Source: Oxyruncus cristatus
Taxonomy: Eukaryota > Chordata > Aves > Passeriformes > Cotingidae
Length of the DNA: 64,000 nt
Direction: 5' to 3'
Assembly: GCA_013399855.1 (NCBI GenBank)
Contig: VXAY01006085.1
Location: 176,547 to 240,546 of the forward strand
The notes beneath the pieces are model-generated. The model ran no database searches, was not told the DNA's origin, and saw only the letters and a program-made list of their open reading frames with translations. Both the position numbers and the translations under genes were made by a program. Shown in pieces: positions 49,001 through 59,255 of this stretch; the first letter of the stretch is position 1; each line of letters opens with the position of its first letter.

Positions 49001-52000
49001 GTCCTACAAAAGAGATCTGAATAACATTTATTTCTAAATTTAGCATTTACATGAGGAGGTGAGTGGAATTTTGGTGATGTAGAGATCTTCTGCATAGGAG
49101 AAATGGTAAGGTGTGAAAATAATGTTTTAATGTTTTGCAAAGATTAAAAAAATAATGTTGGGCAATTAAAAAATTGTCCTCTAGAGAGGAAACTCCTAAG
49201 CAACTACACAAGCACCCAGACATTATGATAATGTGGACTACAGAAATATCTAAAGTAAACTTCAAGAATAAATGCTAAAGTAAAATGAATTATGAAGATC
49301 CAGTGAAACTAATGATACACAGACAAGGGTGGCTTCCTAAATCCAGGGTCAAGTGCAAAATACAACCACAGGACGCAACAGGAAACAGTTAGGTTTGTTC
49401 TATTGCACCACAGTTATTTAATCACTAGAAATTAAAAAGATGGCTTATATTAAGTACCTCTTGGCATAAACACAGCACTCAGAAAACTTCATATTGAAAA
49501 AGAAGAAAAAGACCAATAGTTTGCTCATTAGGTAATAATGTTATTTTAATAACACAGTATTTATAGGCAGAGATGGCCAGTCTACTGTTTTTGGAAAACT
49601 GGTTTCTCCATGTGTAGAGAAATTGGGATTCATAATGTATCACAACATTATGTTTTGATTCATCACAGCAGAGCCAGGAGAATTGGCTGCTCCCAGGGGC
49701 TCTGCCAGTTCCAGCGTGGAGGTCTCCTGACCTCCTGAAGAGACACGGATCTTGCAGAAGACAGGTATTTGTCAAAAATGTGAAATAACTACTTCAGCAT
49801 TTAACCAAAATACTCCACAAATAGTCTCTGAGCTCTAATCTGCAAAAAAGCACCATGCATCTCAGCATCTGGCTGCAGCACTGCTCCAGCAATCGTGAAT
49901 CTGCATGACAGGCACGGTGCCACTGAAGAAAAGCAAACAAATCCCCAAACCTTGCTATCATAATGAACTGCTGCATTTCCCAGTTCAAATGCAAGAGTGT
50001 AATACGTGCCTGGGACAAAACCCCCAAGGATGTAAATATCTGCACTGAATTCAATGTTTTTCTTAGAACAAATCCTGTATTAGGTGAAACAAATGGCACC
50101 TCTACACAAATCCTGCCAGCCTACCACGAAATTATTCTGCTTTTCTAATTAAACGTGTATACCTACTGAGAGTGCCTACTGCAGTTATTTTTAATGCTGA
50201 CAGAACCCAAGTAACTCTGTAACGATGCAGATTCTTCTTGAAGAGTTTTACAGCTCTAAGAAACCACACAAGCTGAGATTTTCTCTGCATCACAGATGCA
50301 TGATTTCTATCTAGTTTAGAGACAACAAAGAGCCTCAAACACTTCAGGGCAGCTTTAAAAAAAAGACTCAATCTTACCCTTATTTATTCATAAATTTTCC
50401 TCCTTGACAAAAGGTGAATAAATTAAGTAGTTGGTAAACAAAAATATTTTTGACCATCTGTTCAAATTGTTGGTTATATGAAAGGATGTAGTAAGATAAA
50501 ACTCATCCACATTTTGCACCTCTTCATATACATGACACTTGAAAAAATGAAGGGGTTAGTAGTGCAAACAGGGTCTTTAAAGACTATATAATAAAACAAG
50601 ATGTATATGTGTCGATGAAGTTTGAAAAATGGAATTTATGACAGAAAAATATTTGTAGTTGCTAGGAACTGCAGTGCAGTGATTACACATGTATTGCTCA
50701 TGCATTTCCTCAAGAATACTTTCTATTTACCATTCACCTATGTAACTGCAAATCTTTACATTATCAGAACTCACAGAGTCCCAGCATGTATATCTTGTGC
50801 GCAACTCGTATGAGTAAACTGCCCCTAGTCTTCGGGAAAAATCCCACCAGCAATGCAAACAGCCAGCAGCTGAACTGCAGCCAGCCCATGCTTGTAGCAT
50901 TTAATCCTTTTTTAAAATACATGCTTAGAAAGCACCTAAGGGTAATGAGACACTCCTCAAATTCTCTTTTCTCTGCTAGTATCGCCTCACAGACAATTTC
51001 TGCACTGGTGTTATCAGGTAAACAAAACATTCTGGCCCTGTACTCTTAGAACTAAGAATAATCACTTGGAAAAACATCGTCTTTAATTTCCTATTGTATG
51101 TGGCTTTAAGTGCAGTTAAAGAGAAAAAACAGAAAACAAGATCAAAAGTCATCTATTAGATAAGTCACCTAAGCAAGCATACGTAAATATCCTGCCACAA
51201 CTTGAAACAGAAATGCAAATTAGAAAAGCTGACCAAAAACACAAAATAAAACTCCATCTCATAATACAGAAATCTGCAGCATACACTATTTCAACAATAC
51301 TGTAGCGTGAAAAGCAAAGACACTGAACTCATGCATATACTGTATTACACAGTGAAGTATGCACTGCTTACGTAAATCATTACAAAACAAAAAATAAAAC
51401 ACAAAAACTTGAACTGACCCTTCAGTCATTTAACTTACTGTTTCTTTCCATTGCTTTCTCATGAAAACTTTTTAGCAGAAGGATGGTAGAGGGCTGAGCT
51501 ATGTAACTGCTACAAGACACAGAAATACAGTATTTTTGAGCAACTTCTTTTGTATTTTGTAGGCACTGTTTTATAAACCTAGCATGGAAATCAGTGCCAC
51601 AGCTTTGCTTTTGATTAAAGTATAAAAATCAACTAGATGTTTGCTTTGCTTTATTTTAATAAAGTACTGGTATTTAACAGCTTCTGAGAGAAAAGCAAAC
51701 ATGACTGCAATATGGAAAGAAAAACTCACTGAAAATAGAAAGCATGAGGCACTGTACAAGAGGGACAAAATACTTCAATATTGTGGAGATAATATATAAC
51801 AAAAACAGCAATGTATTCTCCTTTAGAGCCCACAGCTTTCTGGTCCCTTGCACAAAGAACTTTACACAGACATTACGATGGTGCTGCCTCTGAACCCGGC
51901 ACAACACTGAACTGGAATATTTAAACGACTCACTAAAACACTAAGTGATACAAACAAACTAAGCAGCACATCATGAAAGTCAAGTATCTCTTAATCTACT

Positions 52001-53579
52001 GGATTGTAAAACGGTTCAGCAAATACCATGAGACACTTCACTACAAAAGGCTGCCACCTGTAGCACTGTTGCCAGTCAGTGAGGACAGAACACAGCACTT
52101 GCTGACCCAGCAGCATCCTAACTGTAGCTGTGGCTTGTGCGTACTAGTACCATGGTAAAACAGGGAGAGTAAAGGATGAAAAACTCATGGCACATCTAAC
52201 AGACCCACTTCAAACTGGCAATGAATGTTGCTGTCTAATACTCCACATTCTGTGCATTTTGGAAAGGAAGTGAAAATGGTAAGGCAGCATTTTAAAGGAG
52301 TAATCCCTTTTTATCTATATCCATACCACTCCAGACTGACCACACCTTGACAGGAGATACTGAAACTGTCGAAACCAACACAAACTGTAGGTGGACTAGA
52401 ACTGCATAACTGAGATCCTTACCTACTAACATTTAATTAGAAGTTTGGTGGTTTACAATTTTTTTCACCAAATACTAACTAAAGGCTGGCTTATGTTAAC
52501 AAGGAAACACTTTAAATAAAAAGAACCTCAAACCCTTTATCGTAGGACAGGGAACAATCCAGCAGGCTCCAATGCAGCTAAAATGAAAAGACAAAAGTGA
52601 CAGCCTATACTTACAGGCTCAAAATTTGCTTTGCCACCAGCTAGCACCTATTTGTGCACTGGGACAGCACAGCACTATCAAATCTGAACTCTCCATTCAC
52701 ATTGATTTCATTTTACTTCTAGTTTGCACAAGAATGCTCAAGCTGCTAGGAAATGAAAAGTGAGGTATGAGAAATCAAACCTTCACAGAGTCAAATACAA
52801 GCATGGACCTTTGCTAAGCACTGCATACACACCTGCATGAGTGCTCCAGCAGACGCCTAAGACTATATAGGTTGTGATGGGGGTCATGTCACTGTTCTGA
52901 CAGAATTTCATTCATATCTAAATAAAAAATGTAATTGCTATCTTTAAAGCAATTTTATTTCCAAACAAAAACAGAGCAAAAATAGAGGATGTGCTGGTTT
53001 TATATGAAATCTGTTCACAGGTGAGTTTTAGAAAGGGATGTGCATGCTCGTGTGGGCTTTCTTTGTGTCAGGCAGCTGAATATCGCTTCTAAATGATGAC
53101 CTCGTGATGACCTTATGCCCAATATAAATATGGTACATGGATTTATTTTAATTAACTTTCTCAGGATATCCTTTCTGGAATCACACTGGTTTGCTTGAAA
53201 AACATTACAGGAGAATTGTGAGACCCAGAAATAACAATGTAGGAGGTTAGCTGAGTGACTTTCTTTCCTCTTATGAAAAAAGTTTAGGAAGTGGGGGCCA
53301 GCGCAAGAATCATATGTTAATTAAGCCATCAGAGTGAACTCCTGTCCCCACTAAAATCCTAGAAGTTTGTATGCCCTTCACTCTACAGAGAGCTCAACTA
53401 CACCCCAAAGGCACTGCCATCTAGAAGTGAAGTTTGGAAACAAGATCTTATCTCCCAATAAAATTTGGTTACGTTACAGATTCATGTACAGGGCTAAAGC
53501 TAACCAAGGATGACAGCCCTTTTTTAACCATGAGTAAGACTGTAAGGACACCAAGTATCCAGGGATGCATAACATGGAG

Positions 53580-54104
53580 CATGTCCAGCAGGCTGAGAGG
53601 CCCTCTACTCTCTTCTCGTGAGACCCCACCTGCAGTCCTGCATCCAACTCTGGGCCCCTCTGCACAGGAAAGACCTGCTAGACTGGGTTTAGAGGAGGGC
53701 CATGAAAATGATCAGAGGGATGGAGTACTTGAACAGCAGGCTGAGAGATTGTTCAGCCTGGAGAAGAGAAGGTTCCAGGAAGATCTTATTGCAGCCTTGC
53801 AGTACTTAAAGGGGGCTTTTGAGACAGACTTTTTAGCAGGGCCTGTATTGACAGGACAATGGTTTTAAACTGGAAGAGGGTAGCTTTAGATTGGACTCAA
53901 GGAAGAAATTCTTTACTATGAGGGTGGGGAAGCACTGGAATAGACTGCCCAGAGAAGCTGTCCCTTCCCTGGAACTGTTCAAGGTCAAGTTGGACAGGGT
54001 TTTGAGCAACCTGGTCTACTGGAAGGTGTCCATGTCCACGGCAGGGAGTTGGACTAGATGATCTTTAAAGATCCTTTCAACCCAAACCGTTCTATGATTT
54101 TATG
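53580..54104 (+). mobile_element. CR1 LINE 3' fragment, about 525 bp
   Basis: The + strand follows CR1 ORF2 and the 3' UTR. Ordered landmarks are CTCGTGAGACCCCACCTG, GAGGAGGGCCATGAA, TTGTTCAGCCTGGAGAAGAG, GAAGAAATTCTTTACT, AAGCACTGGAATAGACTGCC and AGCAACCTGGTCTA. The tail is TCTATGATTTTATG, ending at 54104. It is nearly intact to the end but has frame-breaking changes and a small deletion near 53640-53660. It lies antisense to PANX2 inside intron 1. Confidence 0.93.
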
Positions 54105-57100
54105 ATACATTTAATAGAAGAAAAGCAAAATACCTTATTTAAAGTCTTCTGTAATGCATTAAGTTCAGAAGGATTGTGATTTATTCAAAACATCAGCATA
54201 GTATCTGCTAAACAATGCATTTACCTAAACAATGATTGCACTAAAACAACAAAATTAACTAAATAACTTTATCTCTGGCCACAGGTGAAATGCACTATAT
54301 ATTATACTACAGACATAATGGTTTTTAAGGCTGTTAATTACGATCTTTTATATAAACAACACACTCTTTCTTTGTCCTCTGTCATAGGACTGAACTCTGC
54401 TTTCAAACATGCTTCACCGCAGCCTCTGGTGCCAGAAGACTTACTGCTGCCCTGGGATACCCAGTCTTCCTGTGATGATGGGGTACCTTCTGCACACCCC
54501 CAGAGGAGTACAAGCACACTGCTCGGCCACTACACTTGTTGAACAGACTACAGAGTTGCTCTTGACTACGCTTTAAGCTACACTTTTCAGTGACATAAGC
54601 TCAAAGGTAGATCAGCGTAAGAGGCTCTTATCTCCTCTACCCACTCATCACACAGGTTCTTTCAATGTTCAGCAAAAAAGTTTTGTGAGAAACCACTGCT
54701 TTTAGACAACTACACTTTTTATGTCTCGAGTGCACACACCATTGTTCCAAAAGCTTTACCAATACTGATTAAACAGGATGGTATAGCCCCCGGGAAAGGG
54801 GGTTGTTTCCAGTTTAGTGGCATGATATTATCTTCCCACTGGATATCATTAACAGAATGAGGAGTAATAATAAGTATCTGATAAGCACACAAGTGCCAAA
54901 GCAAAGTTTGGGAAGCTACTACGATATTCATAAGAAAGGGGCAGTAGGTGCCTTACTCAATTTTATCAGCAAAGTTTGAACTTCCATACCCATTATTTAA
55001 ATTGCACAGAAGGAGCAGTATCCAAAGGAAACAAACAAAGTTAGATGTTTTTTCAAGATCAGTGACAATGCATGGGTGAAAAAACACAAACTGCAGAATC
55101 AGCAGTAAGCATGTATCCAGCTGAACTATTATTTCTAGTGTCAGTGTCTCTGGACAAGCTTGACTTACTAAGGAAATCCGAGTAGATACTGTTTTGTTAA
55201 AGAGTACCATCTGATTCAGATCACATTTAAACTAATGAAAGTTGTGCTCTTGAACTCTGTGGAAGCAGAACTGATTCTACTAACCCCAAACTCTTTGACT
55301 CAACCCTAGAAACCCTTAGAGTTTTTATACTACATTTTCTTGTATTTGTAATTTTTTCTTTTTTCTCGTATTATTTTTCTAACTGCAGACCATCTGAACA
55401 AACACATGACATCATATGAGGGAATAATGTTACCCCATGTTTTCCCACAGACACAAGGGTGTTTTCTGCAACGCCTCATAAGCTTTGCCCCAGCAGGACA
55501 CAATAGGCTACTGCTCTTACTGGGTCGAAGCAGAATACACAGTCCATAAGCAGACATAAGTGATATTGCCTTAAGCCCTTCTGAAAAACAAATCTGGAAC
55601 ACAACTGTCAGCCTAGAAAATAGTCTCCCACATCACAAAAAAAACTCAATTGCAGAAATATAGGCAGATGAGAGCAAATTCAGTAGACCCCCTTTCTTCC
55701 ATGTATCTGTGGGGACCAGAGTTCAGCCTTGCAGAGGGACATCCACTGCATAAATGTGAGTCTCTTAGACTTGACACTTCCTCCACAATCTGCAGTCTCA
55801 GATGACTTGTTCATATGGAGCAAGTTACTGCTGTTTGAAGAAGCAGTGAGTCATCAAAGGGCTTCCGCCAGAAAGCACTATGTAAAGGAACACACAAGAA
55901 GGGGGGCACGACCTTGCCTGCACCCAAGGTTGAGTTTAGGCCTGATGAGGATCAAAACTGTACATGTCAAACAATATGAAAGCACATATGTAAGTAAGGA
56001 TGCACTCTATTAGCTTACTTCTCTACAGACGAAGGGATCACAAAACTTTTGCATTCCACAGAGAGTCCCCAAAGGTGACCTTGAATCCTGTCTTTCAGTT
56101 GCCATGAAGAGTTGGTTTTCACGTGCCCTGTAAACTTGGTTTCTCCAAGATACCCCCAGACGATCATCCAAAAAAATGAGGCTCTTATTAACTGTGGTTG
56201 ATCTAAATCTTGATCTAAATAACTGTATTTTTTAAAAAACTGACAGAGATTGAAAAAGTTTTAACTATAATTAAGAAAAATCTCCAGACTCCATTTGCAA
56301 GCAGCTATTCTTCTAGGTGATTTACCTTTTTCTCATAATGAAAACAAGTACTAGGGATATTAAGTGCTGGAAGTCTTAAAGCAGCCAATTCTCACCAACC
56401 TCAAAAAGTACAGACTGCCAGGTCCATCCCATACATTAAAGTGCTAATAATTTCCCATGGATCTTCAGTATGGAGCTTTAAGGGACATTAAAAGCAGTCA
56501 TGCACTGACAGCTACACTCATCAAGCCTATACTTCACAAAGCAAAACAATGTTTACATATGCGCTAGTGGCCCAGAAGGTGTCGTAACAGTTTTTTGGAT
56601 CAGTAATTTTCAAGGCTCATCAAAATGTGACCTTCCAAGACTGGTGGTGACAGGTAATCAAACCAGGCTTTTTAAATTGTTACTGGGTGTATGTGAGATG
56701 TAGGCCCTCAAGAGAAAGAGACACTGGTGATTTTCATTGTGACAATATGGTAAAGCACACTGTGCATGTGGCTCCATATATAGTATCGGCCTCTCCCTAG
56801 CAGGCCAGTTAACACTGATGTTGTAGACCGCTGAAGTAACATCAGGACAACGCTTGATGCCAGCCAGGGTCCAGCTCAGGATCTGCTCCGGAGCCACCTG
56901 AAGGAGCATTAACCTGCACCCTGTGTCACCCACGCTGGCTCTCAGCTGCTGCAGGGCAGCAGACACCTCCCCGCAGGTCAGTGACCTCTGGGGTGGCTGG
57001 GGACTCCTGCCCACCGCCAAGGCGAGAGGCAGCAACTGCCCCCGTCAGGGAGCGGCCACCACGGCGACACGGCTGCCCTGCCCGCACAGGCGAGGGGCAG

Positions 57101-57256
57101 TGGCCGCATCCTGGGCACAGGTGGCTTTCAGGCAGTGGCTGCTGCCGCCCTGCCGCCGTCCCCGCCCGCCCAGGCGAGGGCTGGCAGACACCTCAGCACC
57201 AATGGTCCCGCTCAGCAGCCACTGGGGCACGGCCCTGCCCGTCCTGCTGCCCTTAC

Positions 57257-57482
57257 CGGCGAAGTTCTTGGTGAAGACGAGGGTGACGAGGAGGATGGGG
57301 ATGAGGACGGTCCCGATGGTGACCACGCGGTCGAAGGGCAGCTCCAGCTTCAGCTGGAGGAGCAGAGCCGCCAGCGCACCCGCCTTGTCATCCTGCTGCC
57401 CCGGCAGGATGAGCTCCTTCAGCTTCTCGCCCGCCAGCAGCGCCGTGGCCATGTCGGGGTGGTTATCGATGATGTGTTGCAT
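57257..57482 (-). CDS. PANX2: Pannexin-2, coding exon 1 (N-terminus and TM1)
   Basis: Encodes residues 1-75 plus the first base of codon 76. The start codon is at 57482-57480; the protein begins MQHIIDNHPDMATALLAGEK. TM1 is at about 53-73 (VVTIGTVLIPILLVTLVFTKN). The stretch from residue 11 onward is nearly identical to other PANX2 proteins as I recall them. The ATG context (GCTTATGC) is weak, and an in-frame second Met at residue 11 could act as an alternative start. The donor GCCG|GTAAGG is consensus. The open frame continues into the intron to 57045, but that part is not coding. A gap of 142 N lies 105 bases upstream of the start. Confidence 0.97.
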
Positions 57483-57587
57483 AAGCAGCGGCGGCGGGCG
57501 GCCTCACGCCGCCGGGCCTCCCCGGGGACGGGCTGGCTGGGGGCGGCGCCCGCCCGGCCTGCGGGGACAACACCGACAGCGGTGACG

Positions 57588-57729
57588 NNNNNNNNNNNNN
57601 NNNNNNNNNNNNNNNNNNNNNNNNNNNNNNNNNNNNNNNNNNNNNNNNNNNNNNNNNNNNNNNNNNNNNNNNNNNNNNNNNNNNNNNNNNNNNNNNNNNN
57701 NNNNNNNNNNNNNNNNNNNNNNNNNNNNN
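57588..57729. other. Assembly gap (142 N) in the PANX2 5' region
   Basis: Undetermined bases in the GC-rich region just upstream of the PANX2 start codon. The 5' UTR sequence and any upstream splice acceptor cannot be assessed here. Confidence 0.99.
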
Positions 57730-58046
57730 CGGCGACACGAGCTGCCCGGTGACAGCTGTGCCATGAAACGCTGCCTCCGCTTCGCAGCCCGCGCTGTACA
57801 ACAGCGGCGCCGCAGCCATGCAACCAGGCAGACCGGAGCCGCCTCCCTAAGTGCTGCAAACAAGGAAGGGGGCATTTACCTGGCAACTTCGGTTCCCTCG
57901 GCTCCCGGAGGATGTTGAGCGAAACCGATGGCTGGTACACAACAGCGGCAGCCGCAAATAAAGTTACACTGGACCCTCCTGCCGAAAAAACGTCCCTGCA
58001 CCTCCAGAAGTAATAAAATCGCCCCGTGTGCGGAGCGGGAGGCGGA

Positions 58047-58052
58047 TGACGT
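58047..58052. promoter_or_regulatory. CRE-like site (TGACGT)
   Basis: TGACGTG in the CpG island about 565 bases upstream of the PANX2 start codon. It matches the core of ATF/CREB sites. Function is inferred from the motif and position only. Confidence 0.4.
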
Positions 58053-58112
58053 GCGGATGCTGGTTACAGCAGCGGGCGCCTGGCGCTCGCATGGAAATGC
58101 CCGCCCGCACCG

Positions 58113-58117
58113 ATTGG
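58113..58117 (-). promoter_or_regulatory. CCAAT box
   Basis: On the PANX2 strand the sequence reads CCGCCAATCGG, a good NF-Y site. CCAAT boxes usually lie 60-100 bases upstream of the start site, which would place PANX2 initiation near 58.02-58.05 kb. There is no clear TATA box. Confidence 0.5.
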
Positions 58118-58308
58118 CGGTAACGTGCGGAGCTGTTCAAGAAGGGGCTCGCAGCGGCTGCGGGGAGAAGGAGAAGGCGGCGAGAGCAGCCTGGAATGAA
58201 CTGCAGAGGTCCTTTAAGGCATCAAAGCGAGCAGCTGGAGCCTGCGGCGCCGGGCGCGGCCGCAGCAGAGCGGCCGGGAACGCCGCGGCCGCGCAGGCGG
58301 TGCGGCAC

Positions 58309-58922
58309 AGGCAGAGGCAGAGGCAGAGGCAGAGGCAGAGGCAGAGGCAGAGGCAGAGGCAGAGGCAGAGGCAGAGGCAGAGGCAGAGGCAGAGGCAGAG
58401 GCAGAGGCAGAGGCAGAGGCAGAGGCAGAGGCAGAGGCAGAGGCAGAGGCAGAGGCAGAGGCAGAGGCAGAGGCAGAGGCAGAGGCAGAGGCAGAGGCAG
58501 AGGCAGAGGCAGAGGCAGAGGCAGAGGCAGAGGCAGAGGCAGAGGCAGAGGCAGAGGCAGAGGCAGAGGCAGAGGCAGAGGCAGAGGCAGAGGCAGAGGC
58601 AGAGGCAGAGGCAGAGGCAGAGGCAGAGGCAGAGGCAGAGGCAGAGGCAGAGGCAGAGGCAGAGGCAGAGGCAGAGGCAGAGGCAGAGGCAGAGGCAGAG
58701 GCAGAGGCAGAGGCAGAGGCAGAGGCAGAGGCAGAGGCAGAGGCAGAGGCAGAGGCAGAGGCAGAGGCAGAGGCAGAGGCAGAGGCAGAGGCAGAGGCAG
58801 AGGCAGAGGCAGAGGCAGAGGCAGAGGCAGAGGCAGAGGCAGAGGCAGAGGCAGAGGCAGAGGCAGAGGCAGAGGCAGAGGCAGAGGCAGAGGCAGAGGC
58901 AGAGGCAGAGGCAGAGGCAGAG
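58309..58922. repeat. Perfect (AGGCAG)n array, 102 units
   Basis: Counting from 58309 to 58920 gives 612 bases, exactly 102 copies of AGGCAG with no substitution or indel, plus two further bases (AG). It lies 0.83-1.44 kb upstream of the PANX2 start codon in the CpG island. No frame on either strand contains a stop. The dipeptides are Arg-Gln, Gly-Arg and Ala-Glu on + and Cys-Leu, Ser-Ala and Leu-Pro on -. The open frames over it (up to about 423 codons) are a consequence of the repeat, not genes. Confidence 0.98.
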
Positions 58923-59019
58923 CACAGCCCATGCGGAGCGCAACACGTTGCGGCGGCGGCCCCGGGCGGCGGCGGCAGCGGCCGCGTCCCTGCAGGAGCC
59001 ACCGCGCGGCGCCTGCACC

Positions 59020-59029
59020 GCGCATGCGC
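59020..59029. promoter_or_regulatory. NRF1-type palindrome (GCGCATGCGC)
   Basis: Perfect palindrome in a GC-rich block beyond the hexamer array. It matches the NRF1 consensus, which is typical of CpG-island promoters. It may belong to PANX2 or to a divergent transcript. Confidence 0.55.
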
Positions 59030-59255
59030 CGGGCGGCCCGGGGGGCACGGAGGGGGCTTGGAGAGAGAGATCGTGGAGGGGCCCGGCGGGGCCGGGTGGG
59101 TTCGGCGGGAGGGGGCTCGGGCTCCGTCCCCTCTCCTTCCCTCGGCGCGCACAGCGGAGCTCAGGCCCGGGCACACAGCGATGGAGCGGGTGGTGGTGAG
59201 GAAAAGGGGAACCCGCACCCGAGCAGGCTGTGCCCTGAGGGGCTTGGACCTGCAA

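Larger units (their letters stand above)
40205..57256 (-). other. PANX2: PANX2 intron 1 (17 kb)
   Basis: Donor GCCG|GTAAGG at 57257/57256 and acceptor TATACAG at 40205, phase 1. Contents: CR1 fragments at 43.0, 45.6 and 53.6 kb, a TG microsatellite at 46.0 kb, an assembly gap at 41.7 kb, and a 22-bp perfect palindrome at 42328-42349. A 181-codon - strand open frame at 43244-43789 is unrecognised. The remainder is AT-rich intronic sequence in which I see no other gene. Confidence 0.92.
36326..58050 (-). other. PANX2: PANX2 transcription unit, three coding exons
   Basis: The three coding exons total 2040 bases, giving a 679-residue protein plus stop; human PANX2 is 677 aa from memory. Both introns start with GT and end with AG. 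Both are in phase 1, each splitting a codon G|NN, and the joined codons restore Glu76 and Asp560, the residues expected at those places. Intron 1 is 40205-57256 (17,052 bp) and intron 2 is 36880-38752 (1,873 bp). Neither gap interrupts coding sequence: one is in intron 1, the other just upstream of the start codon. The upstream limit at about 58050 is an estimate from promoter motifs. Confidence 0.9.
56900..59250. promoter_or_regulatory. PANX2: CpG island over PANX2 exon 1 and promoter
   Basis: Very GC- and CpG-rich, in contrast to AT-rich flanks. It spans exon 1, the presumed 5' UTR, an assembly gap, the likely core promoter around 58.0-58.15 kb and a GC-rich block beyond the hexamer array (58.92-59.2 kb). 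The second block could drive a divergent + strand transcript, but I find no recognisable exon there. A donor-like CCAG|GTAAAT on the - strand at 57880/57879 could end a noncoding first exon. Confidence 0.8.

Noticed and set aside
57045..57256. Treating exon 1 of PANX2 as a single-exon 145-codon gene
   Set aside because: A consensus donor follows Ala75, and the sequence after it stops resembling pannexin. The joined exon 2 gives the expected EEPIYC.
58309..58922. CRISPR-like or other prokaryotic repeat array
   Set aside because: The units are 6 bp with no spacers and the setting is a vertebrate CpG island.
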